Positions 8,197 through 14,694 of a stretch of DNA of 15,393 nucleotides are shown in pieces. Source of the DNA: Gemmatimonadota bacterium (GTDB taxonomy: Bacteria; Gemmatimonadota; Gemmatimonadetes; Gemmatimonadales; Gemmatimonadaceae). Positions within the stretch are counted from its first letter, which is position 1. Every line of letters begins with the position of its first letter. The notes under the pieces were generated by a model, which made no database searches, was not told the DNA's origin, and saw nothing but the letters and a program-made list of their open reading frames with translations. Location: positions 1 through 15,393 of the forward strand of contig CANGXK010000023.1 of assembly GCA_947457715.1 (NCBI GenBank), in the 5' to 3' direction. Position numbers and translations under genes: made by a program.

Positions 8197-9114
8197 TTAT
8201 GGCATTCGACGCGCGCCACGCGGATCGAGCGCGTCGCGCAGGGCATCACCCAGCAGGTTGAATCCGAGCACGGCGACACCGATCGCCAAGCCGGGAGCAA
8301 GGCTCGTCCACGGCGCGTTCCGCAACTGCGAGAGATCACGACCATCGGCGATCATCGCGCCCCAGCTCGGCGTCGGCGGCTGCACGCCGAGCCCCAGAAA
8401 CGACAATGCGGCTTCCGCCATGATCGCACCGGCGATGCCAAGCGTGGCCGCGATCACGACCGGGGCGATCACGTTCGGCAGCACATGGCGCCACAGAATC
8501 CGACGATCCCGCGCGCCGAGTGCCCGCATGGCCTGCACGTATTCGAGTTCACGGACCACGAGGACCTGTCCGCGCACCAACCGGGCCATGCCGGCCCAGC
8601 CCACGACACCGATCACGATGCACACCACCGTGAGCGAGGGCTCGAAGGCGGCCGCCATCGCGATCAGCAGCAGCAACGACGGGAACGCGAGCGTGACGTC
8701 GGCGAGGCGCATGATGATCTCTTCCGTCCACTTGCCTCGGTAGCCGGCCACGAGCCCCAGCACGAGGCCGATCGACAGGGCAATCCCCTGCGACACCAGA
8801 CCGACCAGCAGCGAGATGCGCGCGCCGTGCACGAGGCGCGACCACACATCGCGCCCCTGCGAGTCGGTGCCGAACCAATGCGCCGCACTCGGCGCCTGCA
8901 ACGCGGTGCGAAGATTGATTCGGTTCGGATCGGCGCCGTCGATCCACGGCGCCACGAGCGCGGCGAACAACAGCAGCGCAATCACCCCGACCCCGATCCA
9001 CGCCCGCCGATCGTCACGCAACCGTCGCCACGCGACATCGCGGACGGCACCGGTGACGGAGCCCGAGGTAGTCACGGCCTCGACGGTCACGGCCTCGACG
9101 GGAGCGTCGGACAC
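8197..9114 (-). CDS. ABC transporter inner-membrane permease, DppC/OppC type
   Basis: A 305-residue permease of the peptide/nickel importer family. After a short tail, a first membrane helix spans about 39-58. The family hallmark FGTDSQGRDVWSRLVHGAR follows (81-99), then about five further hydrophobic segments between 100 and 290. The cytoplasmic EAA loop that contacts the ATPase is EYVQAMRALGARD (191-203), ending RHVLPN. Relatives import di- or oligopeptides or nickel chelates together with a DppB partner, two ATPases and a binding protein. None of these partners is in this window, which is odd. The open frame extends upstream into the exporter gene. I chose the GTG at 9114 because the residues before it are arginine- and proline-rich and unlike the family. 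The start remains uncertain. A perfect 15-bp duplication lies just inside this start. Confidence 0.9.
   Translation of the reverse strand: MSDAPVEAVTVEAVTTSGSVTGAVRDVAWRRLRDDRRAWIGVGVIALLLFAALVAPWIDGADPNRINLRTALQAPSAAHWFGTDSQGRDVWSRLVHGARISLLVGLVSQGIALSIGLVLGLVAGYRGKWTEEIIMRLADVTLAFPSLLLLIAMAAAFEPSLTVVCIVIGVVGWAGMARLVRGQVLVVRELEYVQAMRALGARDRRILWRHVLPNVIAPVVIAATLGIAGAIMAEAALSFLGLGVQPPTPSWGAMIADGRDLSQLRNAPWTSLAPGLAIGVAVLGFNLLGDALRDALDPRGARRMP
9071..9100. repeat. Perfect 15-bp tandem duplication in the permease N-terminus
   Basis: GTCACGGCCTCGACG occurs twice back to back (9071-9085 and 9086-9100). On the minus strand it encodes a doubled VEAVT in the cytoplasmic tail before the first membrane helix. 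It keeps the frame and probably has little effect on the protein. Confidence 0.9.
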
Positions 9115-9209
9115 GGCGCGGCCGACCCGACGCAACCACCGGCCGCGTCTTCCATGAGGCGCTCCCACGCGTGGAGGGGGGCGACGCGCTCGGCCGGCGA
9201 ATGCCAAAC

Positions 9210-9233
9210 GCTCACCAGGCGGCCGTGGTGAGC
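9210..9233 (-). terminator. Hairpin just downstream of the ABC exporter gene, possible terminator
   Basis: GCTCACCA at 9210-9217 and TGGTGAGC at 9226-9233 form a perfect 8-bp stem with an 8-base loop. It starts 17 bp after the exporter stop on the minus strand, in the 136-bp gap before the permease. No run of T follows on the transcribed side, so it may be a weak terminator or an RNA-stabilising hairpin rather than a classic intrinsic terminator. Confidence 0.45.
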
Positions 9234-9250
9234 ACAAGAACACACGTGGC

Positions 9251-11071
9251 TCACTCGCTGCCGCGATGGAACTGCAGCGCATGCAGTCGGGCATACGCAC
9301 CGTCGCGCACCAGCAGGTCGGTATGGGTGCCCTGCTCCACCAGCTGCCCGCGCTCGAGCACCAGAATGCGATCGGCGTGCTGAATCGTGGCGAGACGATG
9401 TGCGATCACGAATACCGTGCGCCCTTCGAGCAGACGGTCGATCGCCTCCTGCACCAATCGCTCGCTTTCCACGTCGAGTGCGGACGTGGCTTCGTCGAGA
9501 ATGAGAATGGGCGGATCCGACAGCAGGGCCCGCGCGATGGCAAGGCGCTGCCGCTGCCCGCCCGACAGGCGCGAGCCGCGTTCGCCGAGGTTGGTGTCCC
9601 ATCCCTCGGGCAGTTCCTCGATGAACGACATGGCGTTGGCCGCGCGCGCGGCCGCGTTGAGCTGCGCCTGCGTGACCTGCGTGCGTCCGAAGGCCACGTT
9701 GGCCCGCACGGTGTCGTTGAAGAGCACCGTATCCTGACTCACGATGCCGGTCAGCGCGCGCAACGCATCGAGCGTGATGTTTCGCAGATCGACGCCGTCG
9801 AGCATGATGCGGCCGCTGGTGGGCTCGAGGAACCGCGGCAGCAGGTCGATGAGTGTACTCTTGCCCGCGCCACTCGCGCCCACGAGGGCGACCACCTCAC
9901 CCTTGCGTGCCGAGAACGAGACATCGGACAGCGCCGGCGCATCGTCGCCGTACGCGAACGACACGTGCTCGAATTCGAGCGACGCGGCAAAGGTCGGCGC
10001 GGTGATTGTGCCCCGATCGGCGGCGGTCTCCGTGGGCGAGTCGAGCACTTCGAAAATGCGCTCGGCGCTGGCCAGCGACTGCTGCGCCGCGGCCGGCACC
10101 TGCGAGAGCTGCTTGAGCGGCTGCAACAGGCGCATCACCCAGATCAGGAACGTCACCAGCAGTGCGCCGTCCATCGACTTCTCTTCGAGGACCAACTGGG
10201 CGCCGAACCAGAGAATGGACACGGCCATCACCGCGCCGAGCGTCTCGGTGACGGGGCCCGACATGAGTGCGAGCCGGCCGATGCGCACATAGCCCTTGGC
10301 GAACGCCGCGTTGCGCGTCACGAAGCGCTGTTCTTCACGCACTTCTGCGCCGTACGATTTGATGAGGCGGATGCCGCTCACCACTTCCTGCACCATGCTG
10401 GTGATTTCGCCCTGCTCGTTGCCCATGCGGCGATGGCCTTTGCGCAACTTGCGCAGCACGGGCTGCAGCGAAAGGACGGTGAGCGGCACCACCACCAACG
10501 ACGCCAGCGACAACTTCCACGACACGGCGAACATGATCGCGATCGTGGACACCACCTGCGCCGTGCTCCAAATCGACCGGGTGACCAGTTCGGTGACCAC
10601 GGCCTTGGCGTTCGTGGTGTCGGTGAGCATGCGGGAAATCACCTGGCCCACCTTGTTCGCGGTGAACCAGCTCATGGGCAAGCGCAGCAGATGTGCATAC
10701 ATCGCATCGCGCAGATCGCGCACCACGAACTCCTGCAGCTGCGCCCCGATCTGACCGCTCAGCCACACCAGCACGTTCTTGAGCGTCACCGCGAGCAACA
10801 CCAAAAAAATCACGTTGCGAAGCGATTCCCTTGGATTGGCCGGATCGAGCAGAAACCCAATCGTTGTATTCAAAATGGCCGAGACGGCCTTGTTGCTCGG
10901 GATCAGCTGCGGCTGCTCGAACAGCGCGTTCAGAAACGGAATCAGTAGCGTGAACGAGAACACGTCGAACACAGCGGCCAGCAGGTTGAGCGACACCACG
11001 CCCACCAGCTTCGACCGGTGTGGGCGCACGAACCCCCACAACCGTCCCCATAACCCCTGCGGTGCGCTCAT
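9251..11071 (-). CDS. Type I ABC exporter with fused membrane and ATPase domains (MsbA-like)
   Basis: A 606-residue half-transporter expected to work as a homodimer in the inner membrane. The membrane domain spans about 1-330 with six hydrophobic segments, the first at about 22-46. It includes the coupling-helix region RDAMYAHLLRLPMSWF (121-136) and GEITSMVQEVVSGIRLIKSY (221-240). The ATPase domain has Walker A GASGAGKST (398-406), Q-loop Q446, signature LSGGQ (502-506), Walker B ILILDE with catalytic E527, and H-loop H558. All are intact. The closest families are MsbA lipid A-core flippases and lipid or drug exporters; no motif here fixes the cargo. The ATG lies 10 bp after the porX-like stop, so the two are almost certainly co-transcribed and perhaps translationally coupled. 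Confidence 0.95.
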   Translation of the reverse strand: MSAPQGLWGRLWGFVRPHRSKLVGVVSLNLLAAVFDVFSFTLLIPFLNALFEQPQLIPSNKAVSAILNTTIGFLLDPANPRESLRNVIFLVLLAVTLKNVLVWLSGQIGAQLQEFVVRDLRDAMYAHLLRLPMSWFTANKVGQVISRMLTDTTNAKAVVTELVTRSIWSTAQVVSTIAIMFAVSWKLSLASLVVVPLTVLSLQPVLRKLRKGHRRMGNEQGEITSMVQEVVSGIRLIKSYGAEVREEQRFVTRNAAFAKGYVRIGRLALMSGPVTETLGAVMAVSILWFGAQLVLEEKSMDGALLVTFLIWVMRLLQPLKQLSQVPAAAQQSLASAERIFEVLDSPTETAADRGTITAPTFAASLEFEHVSFAYGDDAPALSDVSFSARKGEVVALVGASGAGKSTLIDLLPRFLEPTSGRIMLDGVDLRNITLDALRALTGIVSQDTVLFNDTVRANVAFGRTQVTQAQLNAAARAANAMSFIEELPEGWDTNLGERGSRLSGGQRQRLAIARALLSDPPILILDEATSALDVESERLVQEAIDRLLEGRTVFVIAHRLATIQHADRILVLERGQLVEQGTHTDLLVRDGAYARLHALQFHRGSE

Positions 11072-11081
11072 CTCGCGTCGA

Positions 11082-12644
11082 TCACCGCTTGGGCGTGAGC
11101 AGGGCGACCGGCAGAATGCACTCTTCCGGCGTCACACCACCATGCAGGAAGGATCCGCGGTACCGACTCTGGTATTCACGCAGCTTGGTGGGATACACGA
11201 AGAACGTGTCGCCGGCGGCCATCAGCGTGTTGTTGCCGGGGCCGCGATTGGGCAGTCGCAAATCTTCGGGATTCGTGAACAACAACGCCTGCTCGGGGCG
11301 TTCGGCGCGCAGATCCTCGCCGAACTTGTACCGCAGGTTGGCCGTGGCATCGCGCTTGGCGAACACGGTGGCGGGCGAGTTGCAGTGCAGCGCACCGTGA
11401 TCGCTGGTGATGACCACGGAGATATTCCGGCGCGACGCTTCCTTGAGCAGCGTGAACAGCGCCGACCGCTCGAACCACTGCTTGGTGATGGCCCGCAGCG
11501 CGATCTCGTCGCGCGCGACTTCGAACAGAATCATCGACTCGCTTCGGCCATGCGTGAGCATATCCACGAAGTTGAACACGAACGCATGAATGCCTTCGCC
11601 GGCGATCGCGCCCGGCAAGTGGCGTTCGAGATCATCGGAGTCGGCCGCCGTCGTGATCTTGTGATAGCGCACCGGCGCCTGGACCTTCAGCTCCGCGAGA
11701 TGCGCCACTAGCAAGTCGCGCTCGTGCATGTTGAGCGTTTCGTCGTCCTTTTCGCCCCACCAGGCGGGGAAGCGCGCCGCGATCTCAGCCGGAAACAGAC
11801 CGCTGAACAGCGCATTCCGCGCGTACGGCGTGGCGGTGGGCAGAATCGAGTAGTAGTGCGTCGTTTCCACGTCGTACAGCGGAGCCAGCAGGGGCTCGAG
11901 CACGCGCCACTGATCCACGCGCAGGCAGTCGATAACCACGAAGATCGCTTTGCGATCGCGGGCCAGCACCGGCATGACGAACTCCGTCACGACGTCCACC
12001 GAGAGCGGGGGACGATCGCCTTCGAGCTCGCGCAACCACCGTGGATACTCCGTTCGCATGAACGTCGCGAACTCGCGGTGCATGTCGGGATACAATCCGC
12101 GCAACGACTCGTGCAGCCCCAGTTCGCCGGCCGCCGCCAAGTCGACATCCCACTGCATGAGCTCCGCAAAGCGCTCGATCCAGCCGCGCCAATCGAGCCC
12201 GGCATACCGCTCGGCCTCGATCGCGCGGAACCGTTCCACGAACGCGCGGGCCAACGCCTGCGAGCGGATCAGCGGACCTTCGAGGATACGGGTGATCACC
12301 GTGAGCACCTGACGCGGCGTCACCGGCTTCACGAGGTAATCGCGGATGTTCGCGCCGATCGCTTCCTTCAGCGTGGCGTCCTCTTCGCTCTTGGTGACCA
12401 TGACGACAGGCATGGTCGGCAGCATCTCGCGGATTTCCTTGTAGGCATCCAGCCCGCGGGTGCCAGGCATCTGCTCATCGAGCAGCACGAGGTCGTACGG
12501 GCGCCGTCGCAGGAGCTCGAGCGCGTCGTCGGCGTTCGTCGCCGTCTCGACGTGATAGCCCCTGTCTCCGAGCAGGAGTCGATGCGGCTCGAGAAGCTCC
12601 GCTTCGTCGTCCACCCAAAGAATCGTTTTTGCCAGCAGCGCCAT
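11082..12644 (-). CDS. porX: PorX-like response regulator with C-terminal PglZ (alkaline phosphatase superfamily) domain
   Basis: A 520-residue two-domain regulator. The receiver domain (about 5-122) has the acidic pair D12/D13, phospho-acceptor D56 (LLDEQMPG), T84 and K106 (LVKP), so it should be phosphorylatable. A helical linker follows, then a PglZ domain from about 225. That domain has VVIDCLRVDQW (D239), ILPTATPYAR with a candidate nucleophilic threonine (270-272), FNFVDMLTHGRSE (357-369), ITSDHGAL (412-419) and LHGGVTPEE (500-508), the metal-site pattern of this superfamily. In Bacteroidota, PorX acts with kinase PorY on type IX secretion, and its PglZ domain is reported to hydrolyse oligonucleotides. 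No kinase or type IX gene is here, so the output is unknown. The ATG at 12644 fits PorX-type N-termini and a leaderless promoter; a GTG at 12674 is less likely. Confidence 0.93.
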   Translation of the reverse strand: MALLAKTILWVDDEAELLEPHRLLLGDRGYHVETATNADDALELLRRRPYDLVLLDEQMPGTRGLDAYKEIREMLPTMPVVMVTKSEEDATLKEAIGANIRDYLVKPVTPRQVLTVITRILEGPLIRSQALARAFVERFRAIEAERYAGLDWRGWIERFAELMQWDVDLAAAGELGLHESLRGLYPDMHREFATFMRTEYPRWLRELEGDRPPLSVDVVTEFVMPVLARDRKAIFVVIDCLRVDQWRVLEPLLAPLYDVETTHYYSILPTATPYARNALFSGLFPAEIAARFPAWWGEKDDETLNMHERDLLVAHLAELKVQAPVRYHKITTAADSDDLERHLPGAIAGEGIHAFVFNFVDMLTHGRSESMILFEVARDEIALRAITKQWFERSALFTLLKEASRRNISVVITSDHGALHCNSPATVFAKRDATANLRYKFGEDLRAERPEQALLFTNPEDLRLPNRGPGNNTLMAAGDTFFVYPTKLREYQSRYRGSFLHGGVTPEECILPVALLTPKR

Positions 12645-12650
12645 ATGGGT

Positions 12651-12680
12651 AAGGTACCTGAGCAGCGGGACCACGGTCTA
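12651..12680 (-). promoter_or_regulatory. Putative leaderless promoter of the porX-like gene
   Basis: On the minus strand TACCTT (12656-12651) sits exactly at -12 to -7 of the ATG at 12644. A weak TAGACC lies 18 bases further upstream (12680-12675). If the hexamer is the -10 box, transcription would begin at or next to the start codon. There is no Shine-Dalgarno. Inferred from pattern only. Confidence 0.5.
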
Positions 12681-12735
12681 GCGGCGTCCGTCCAGCGGCG
12701 TCCGTCCGGCGGCGTCCGTCCAGCGGCCGGCGGCG
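12680..12735. repeat. Eight-unit heptad array in the divergent intergenic region
   Basis: Fifty-six bases divide exactly into eight 7-bp units. AGCGGCG then TCCGTCC occurs twice, GGCGGCG then TCCGTCC once (giving three 14-bp repeats), then AGCGGCC and GGCGGCG close the array. It fills most of the space between the porX-like gene and the divergent gene at 12755, overlapping or abutting both putative promoters. It does not form a long hairpin. Confidence 0.88.
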
Positions 12736-12742
12736 ATCGCGT

Positions 12743-12748
12743 TACATT
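12743..12748 (+). promoter_or_regulatory. Putative -10 box of a leaderless transcript for the gene at 12755
   Basis: TACATT occupies exactly -12 to -7 of the GTG at 12755, leaving six bases to the start codon. No Shine-Dalgarno precedes the GTG. A matching -35 box is not visible. Confidence 0.5.
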
Positions 12749-12754
12749 CGTCCC

Positions 12755-13150
12755 GTGCACACCGAATCGCTTCCCTTCGCACTCGAACCACTCCGCTTCC
12801 CCTTCCCCGCGCTCGCCGCGCTCGCGGGGCGCCTGCCACTGGGCGGGGGGCGTGAAGTCGCGCTCGCGGCCCTGATGACCGCCCGCCTCGCCCACGGGAT
12901 GCTGGCGGGCGATGCGCTCCTTCCCGGCGAACGGGTGACTCGTGCGGCCGCCGCCAAGGTCTGGTTGGCCTCGCTCGCTCTCCCCGCCACCACACGCGTT
13001 CCCTTTGCCCGCTGCGTCGAGGCGACGACCAGCGCACCGCCGCAGGTCGCGGGCGCACTCCGCAGCCTCGTCGCCGCCGCCGAGTCACATCTCGACGGCC
13101 CGTCCGTGCAGGAACTCGAGAAGCTCGCGCGCCAGCTCGGCGGCTCATGA
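12755..13150 (+). CDS. Small hypothetical protein, alanine/leucine-rich
   Basis: I do not recognise this 131-residue protein. It is rich in alanine, leucine and arginine, mostly predicted helical by eye, with no signal peptide, no convincing membrane span and no catalytic motif. Central residues 33-75 (REVALAALMTARLAHGMLAG onward) and the C-terminal AAAESHLDG...ELEKLARQLGG look like amphipathic helices. Support for it being real: third codon positions are strongly G/C, it starts from a GTG with a well-placed TACATT hexamer, it lies in a gap that has no better candidate, and a strong hairpin follows. Two overlapping minus-strand frames of similar length have arginine/serine-rich shadow composition. 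It may be a lineage-specific partner or regulator in front of the yebC-ruvCA group, but nothing in the sequence indicates a function. Confidence 0.65.
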   Translation: MHTESLPFALEPLRFPFPALAALAGRLPLGGGREVALAALMTARLAHGMLAGDALLPGERVTRAAAAKVWLASLALPATTRVPFARCVEATTSAPPQVAGALRSLVAAAESHLDGPSVQELEKLARQLGGS

Positions 13151-13267
13151 CGCCAGCGCCGCCATCCCGCCGCTGATCCGCATCGAAGGGGTTCGTCGAT
13201 CTGTCCGTCGACAGCCGGGTCAATCGCTTCGAAGCAGGGCTGGAGGATTGAGAGAGCGGTTTTCCCC

Positions 13268-13338
13268 ACGGCTTACGGCCCACGGCTCACGGCCCACGGC
13301 TCACGGCTCTCCGCCGTGGGCCATGGGCCGTGGGTTTT
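13268..13338 (+). terminator. Strong hairpin made of 7-bp repeats, likely terminator
   Basis: Six tandem ACGGCYY heptads (13268-13309) are followed by three heptads in inverse orientation (13311-13331). ACGGCCCACGGCTCACGGC at 13289-13307 can pair with 13313-13331 along 19 bp with only two G-T wobbles and a five-base TCTCC loop, and three further pairs are possible outside. TTTT follows at 13335-13338, as in an intrinsic terminator on the plus strand. It would end the transcript of the small unknown gene and separate it from yebC. The rest of 13151-13417 holds no gene I can support. Confidence 0.75.
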
Positions 13339-13406
13339 AACACCCCACCCCCCTTCGGCGTTATTTTCCCCGGGATCAGTGTGACGAGACACCCATCCGC
13401 ATCAAC

Positions 13407-13415
13407 GGGGCAGGG
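13407..13415 (+). promoter_or_regulatory. Purine-rich ribosome binding site of yebC
   Basis: GGGGCAGGG lies just before the ATG at 13418. It is one of the few clear Shine-Dalgarno-like sites in the window and supports this start, which also yields the conserved MAGHSKW N-terminus. Confidence 0.6.
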
Positions 13416-13417
13416 CG

Positions 13418-14161
13418 ATGGCAGGACATAGCAAATGGAAAACGATCAAGCGCGCGAAGGCCGCCACCGACAACAAGCGCGGCGCCCTCTTCACGCGGCT
13501 GATCCGCGAAATCACCATGGCCGCCAAGCTTGGCGGGGGTGATCCTGGCGGCAATCCTCGCCTGCGCACCGCCATCGACAACGCGAAAGCGGTGTCGATG
13601 CCCAAGGACAACATCGACCGCGCCATCAAGAAGGGCACGGGCGAGCTGGAAGGCGTGGACTACGTCGAGGTGCTGTACGAAGCCTACGGACCGGGCGGCG
13701 TCGCGATCATGATCCAGGCGGTCACCGACAACCCCACGCGCACCGTGGCCGATGTGCGGCACAAGCTGTCGCGCAACCACGGCAACATGGGGTCGAGCAA
13801 CTCGGTGGCCTATCTGTTCGAGCGGAAAGGACAGATGTCGGTGTCGGCCGATGGTGTGGTCGAGGACACGCTCATCGAAGCCGCGCTCGAGGCAGGGGCC
13901 GATGATGTCGTGCGCGACGACACCGAATTCACGATCACGACCGATCCGGGTGCGCTGCACGCGACCAAGGAAGGACTCGAGTCCAAGAAGTACAAAGTCG
14001 CAGACGCGGAACTCGCCTGGGTGCCCAAGAGCACCATAAAGGTGGAAGGCTCCGCTGCCGATCAGCTCATGAAGTTGCTCGACGCGCTCGAAGAGCTCGA
14101 CGATGTGCAGAAGGTCGACGCGAACTTCGAGATGGACGACGACGCGATGGCCGAGGCGTGA
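13418..14161 (+). CDS. yebC: YebC/PmpR-family protein (TACO1-like translation factor)
   Basis: A 247-residue protein with the family's invariant opening MAGHSKWKTIKRAKAATDNKRG. LFTRLIREITMAAKLGGGDP (25-44) and MPKDNIDRAIKKGTGEL (60-77) follow, and then the three-domain YebC body with NHGNMGSSNSVAYLFERKG at about 119-138. The acidic C-terminus ends DDDAMAEA. The family was long annotated as a DNA-binding transcription regulator. More recent work links YebC and mitochondrial TACO1 to relieving ribosome stalling at proline-rich stretches. Both roles have been proposed, and this sequence does not choose between them. The yebC-ruvC-ruvA order is common in bacteria. Its TGA overlaps the ruvC GTG as GTGA, so translation is likely coupled. 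Confidence 0.96.
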   Translation: MAGHSKWKTIKRAKAATDNKRGALFTRLIREITMAAKLGGGDPGGNPRLRTAIDNAKAVSMPKDNIDRAIKKGTGELEGVDYVEVLYEAYGPGGVAIMIQAVTDNPTRTVADVRHKLSRNHGNMGSSNSVAYLFERKGQMSVSADGVVEDTLIEAALEAGADDVVRDDTEFTITTDPGALHATKEGLESKKYKVADAELAWVPKSTIKVEGSAADQLMKLLDALEELDDVQKVDANFEMDDDAMAEA

Positions 14162-14694
14162 GCCCGTCGCTGGTGCTCGGGATCGATCCGGGCACCGCCG
14201 TCACGGGGTACGGTGTGGTCGCGTTCGATGGCCGCATCGCCACCCTCGTGGAGTGTGGCGTGATCCGCACCACGGCCAAGGACCCGCTGCCCCAGCGTCT
14301 GCTGGAGATCCACGAAGGTGTCGAGGAGATCCTCGCACGACACCGTCCCGACACCATGGCCGTCGAAGACGTGTTTTACGCCAAAAACGTGCGCACCACG
14401 ATCGTGCTCGGTCACGCGCGCGGCGTCATTCTCCTTGCCGCACAGAAGGCCGCACTCACGATCTGCGAGTATCCGCCGGCCGAGATCAAGAAGGCGATCA
14501 CCGGCAACGGCGCCGCCACAAAGCTGCAGGTGCAGTTCATGGTCGCGCGCCTGCTGCGCCTCAAGAGTGCGCCGCAGCCCGCCGACGCCGCCGACGGCGT
14601 GGCCGCCGCGCTCTGCGCCTGTCTCATGTCATCGCGACCGAAGCTCCCCGAGCTGCCGGCGATGCGCATCCCTCTCTCCAAGCTCGTGAAATGA
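14158..14694 (+). CDS. ruvC: Holliday-junction resolvase RuvC
   Basis: A 178-residue endonuclease that cuts four-way junctions symmetrically, as a dimer acting with RuvAB. The RNase H-like fold begins LVLGIDPGTAVTGYGVV. The four acidic catalytic residues are present in the expected places: D10 in GIDPGT, E70 in AVEDVF, and D143 and D146 in PADAADGVAAALC. YAKNVRTTIVLGHARGV (74-90) and YPPAEIKKAITGNGAATKLQVQFMV (105-129) are typical family segments. Length is normal. The start is a GTG that overlaps the yebC stop; no other start keeps the LGIDPGT distance. The 3' end overlaps ruvA by four bases (ATGA). ruvB is not in the window. Confidence 0.96.
   Translation: MSPSLVLGIDPGTAVTGYGVVAFDGRIATLVECGVIRTTAKDPLPQRLLEIHEGVEEILARHRPDTMAVEDVFYAKNVRTTIVLGHARGVILLAAQKAALTICEYPPAEIKKAITGNGAATKLQVQFMVARLLRLKSAPQPADAADGVAAALCACLMSSRPKLPELPAMRIPLSKLVK

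Noticed and set aside
7063..9231. A 722-codon plus-strand open frame antisense to the PLP enzyme and permease
   Set aside because: It covers two well-supported minus-strand genes. Its composition is dominated by R, H, D and E without hydrophobic core patterns, and it shows no family motif. Long shadows of this kind are expected in G+C-rich DNA.
9266..10948. A 560-codon plus-strand open frame opposite the ABC exporter
   Set aside because: The exporter has every ATPase motif intact. The antisense product is H/R/E-rich low-quality sequence.
12680..13338. Repeats considered as a CRISPR array
   Set aside because: Units are 7 or 14 bp, directly adjacent, with no unique spacers and no cas gene.
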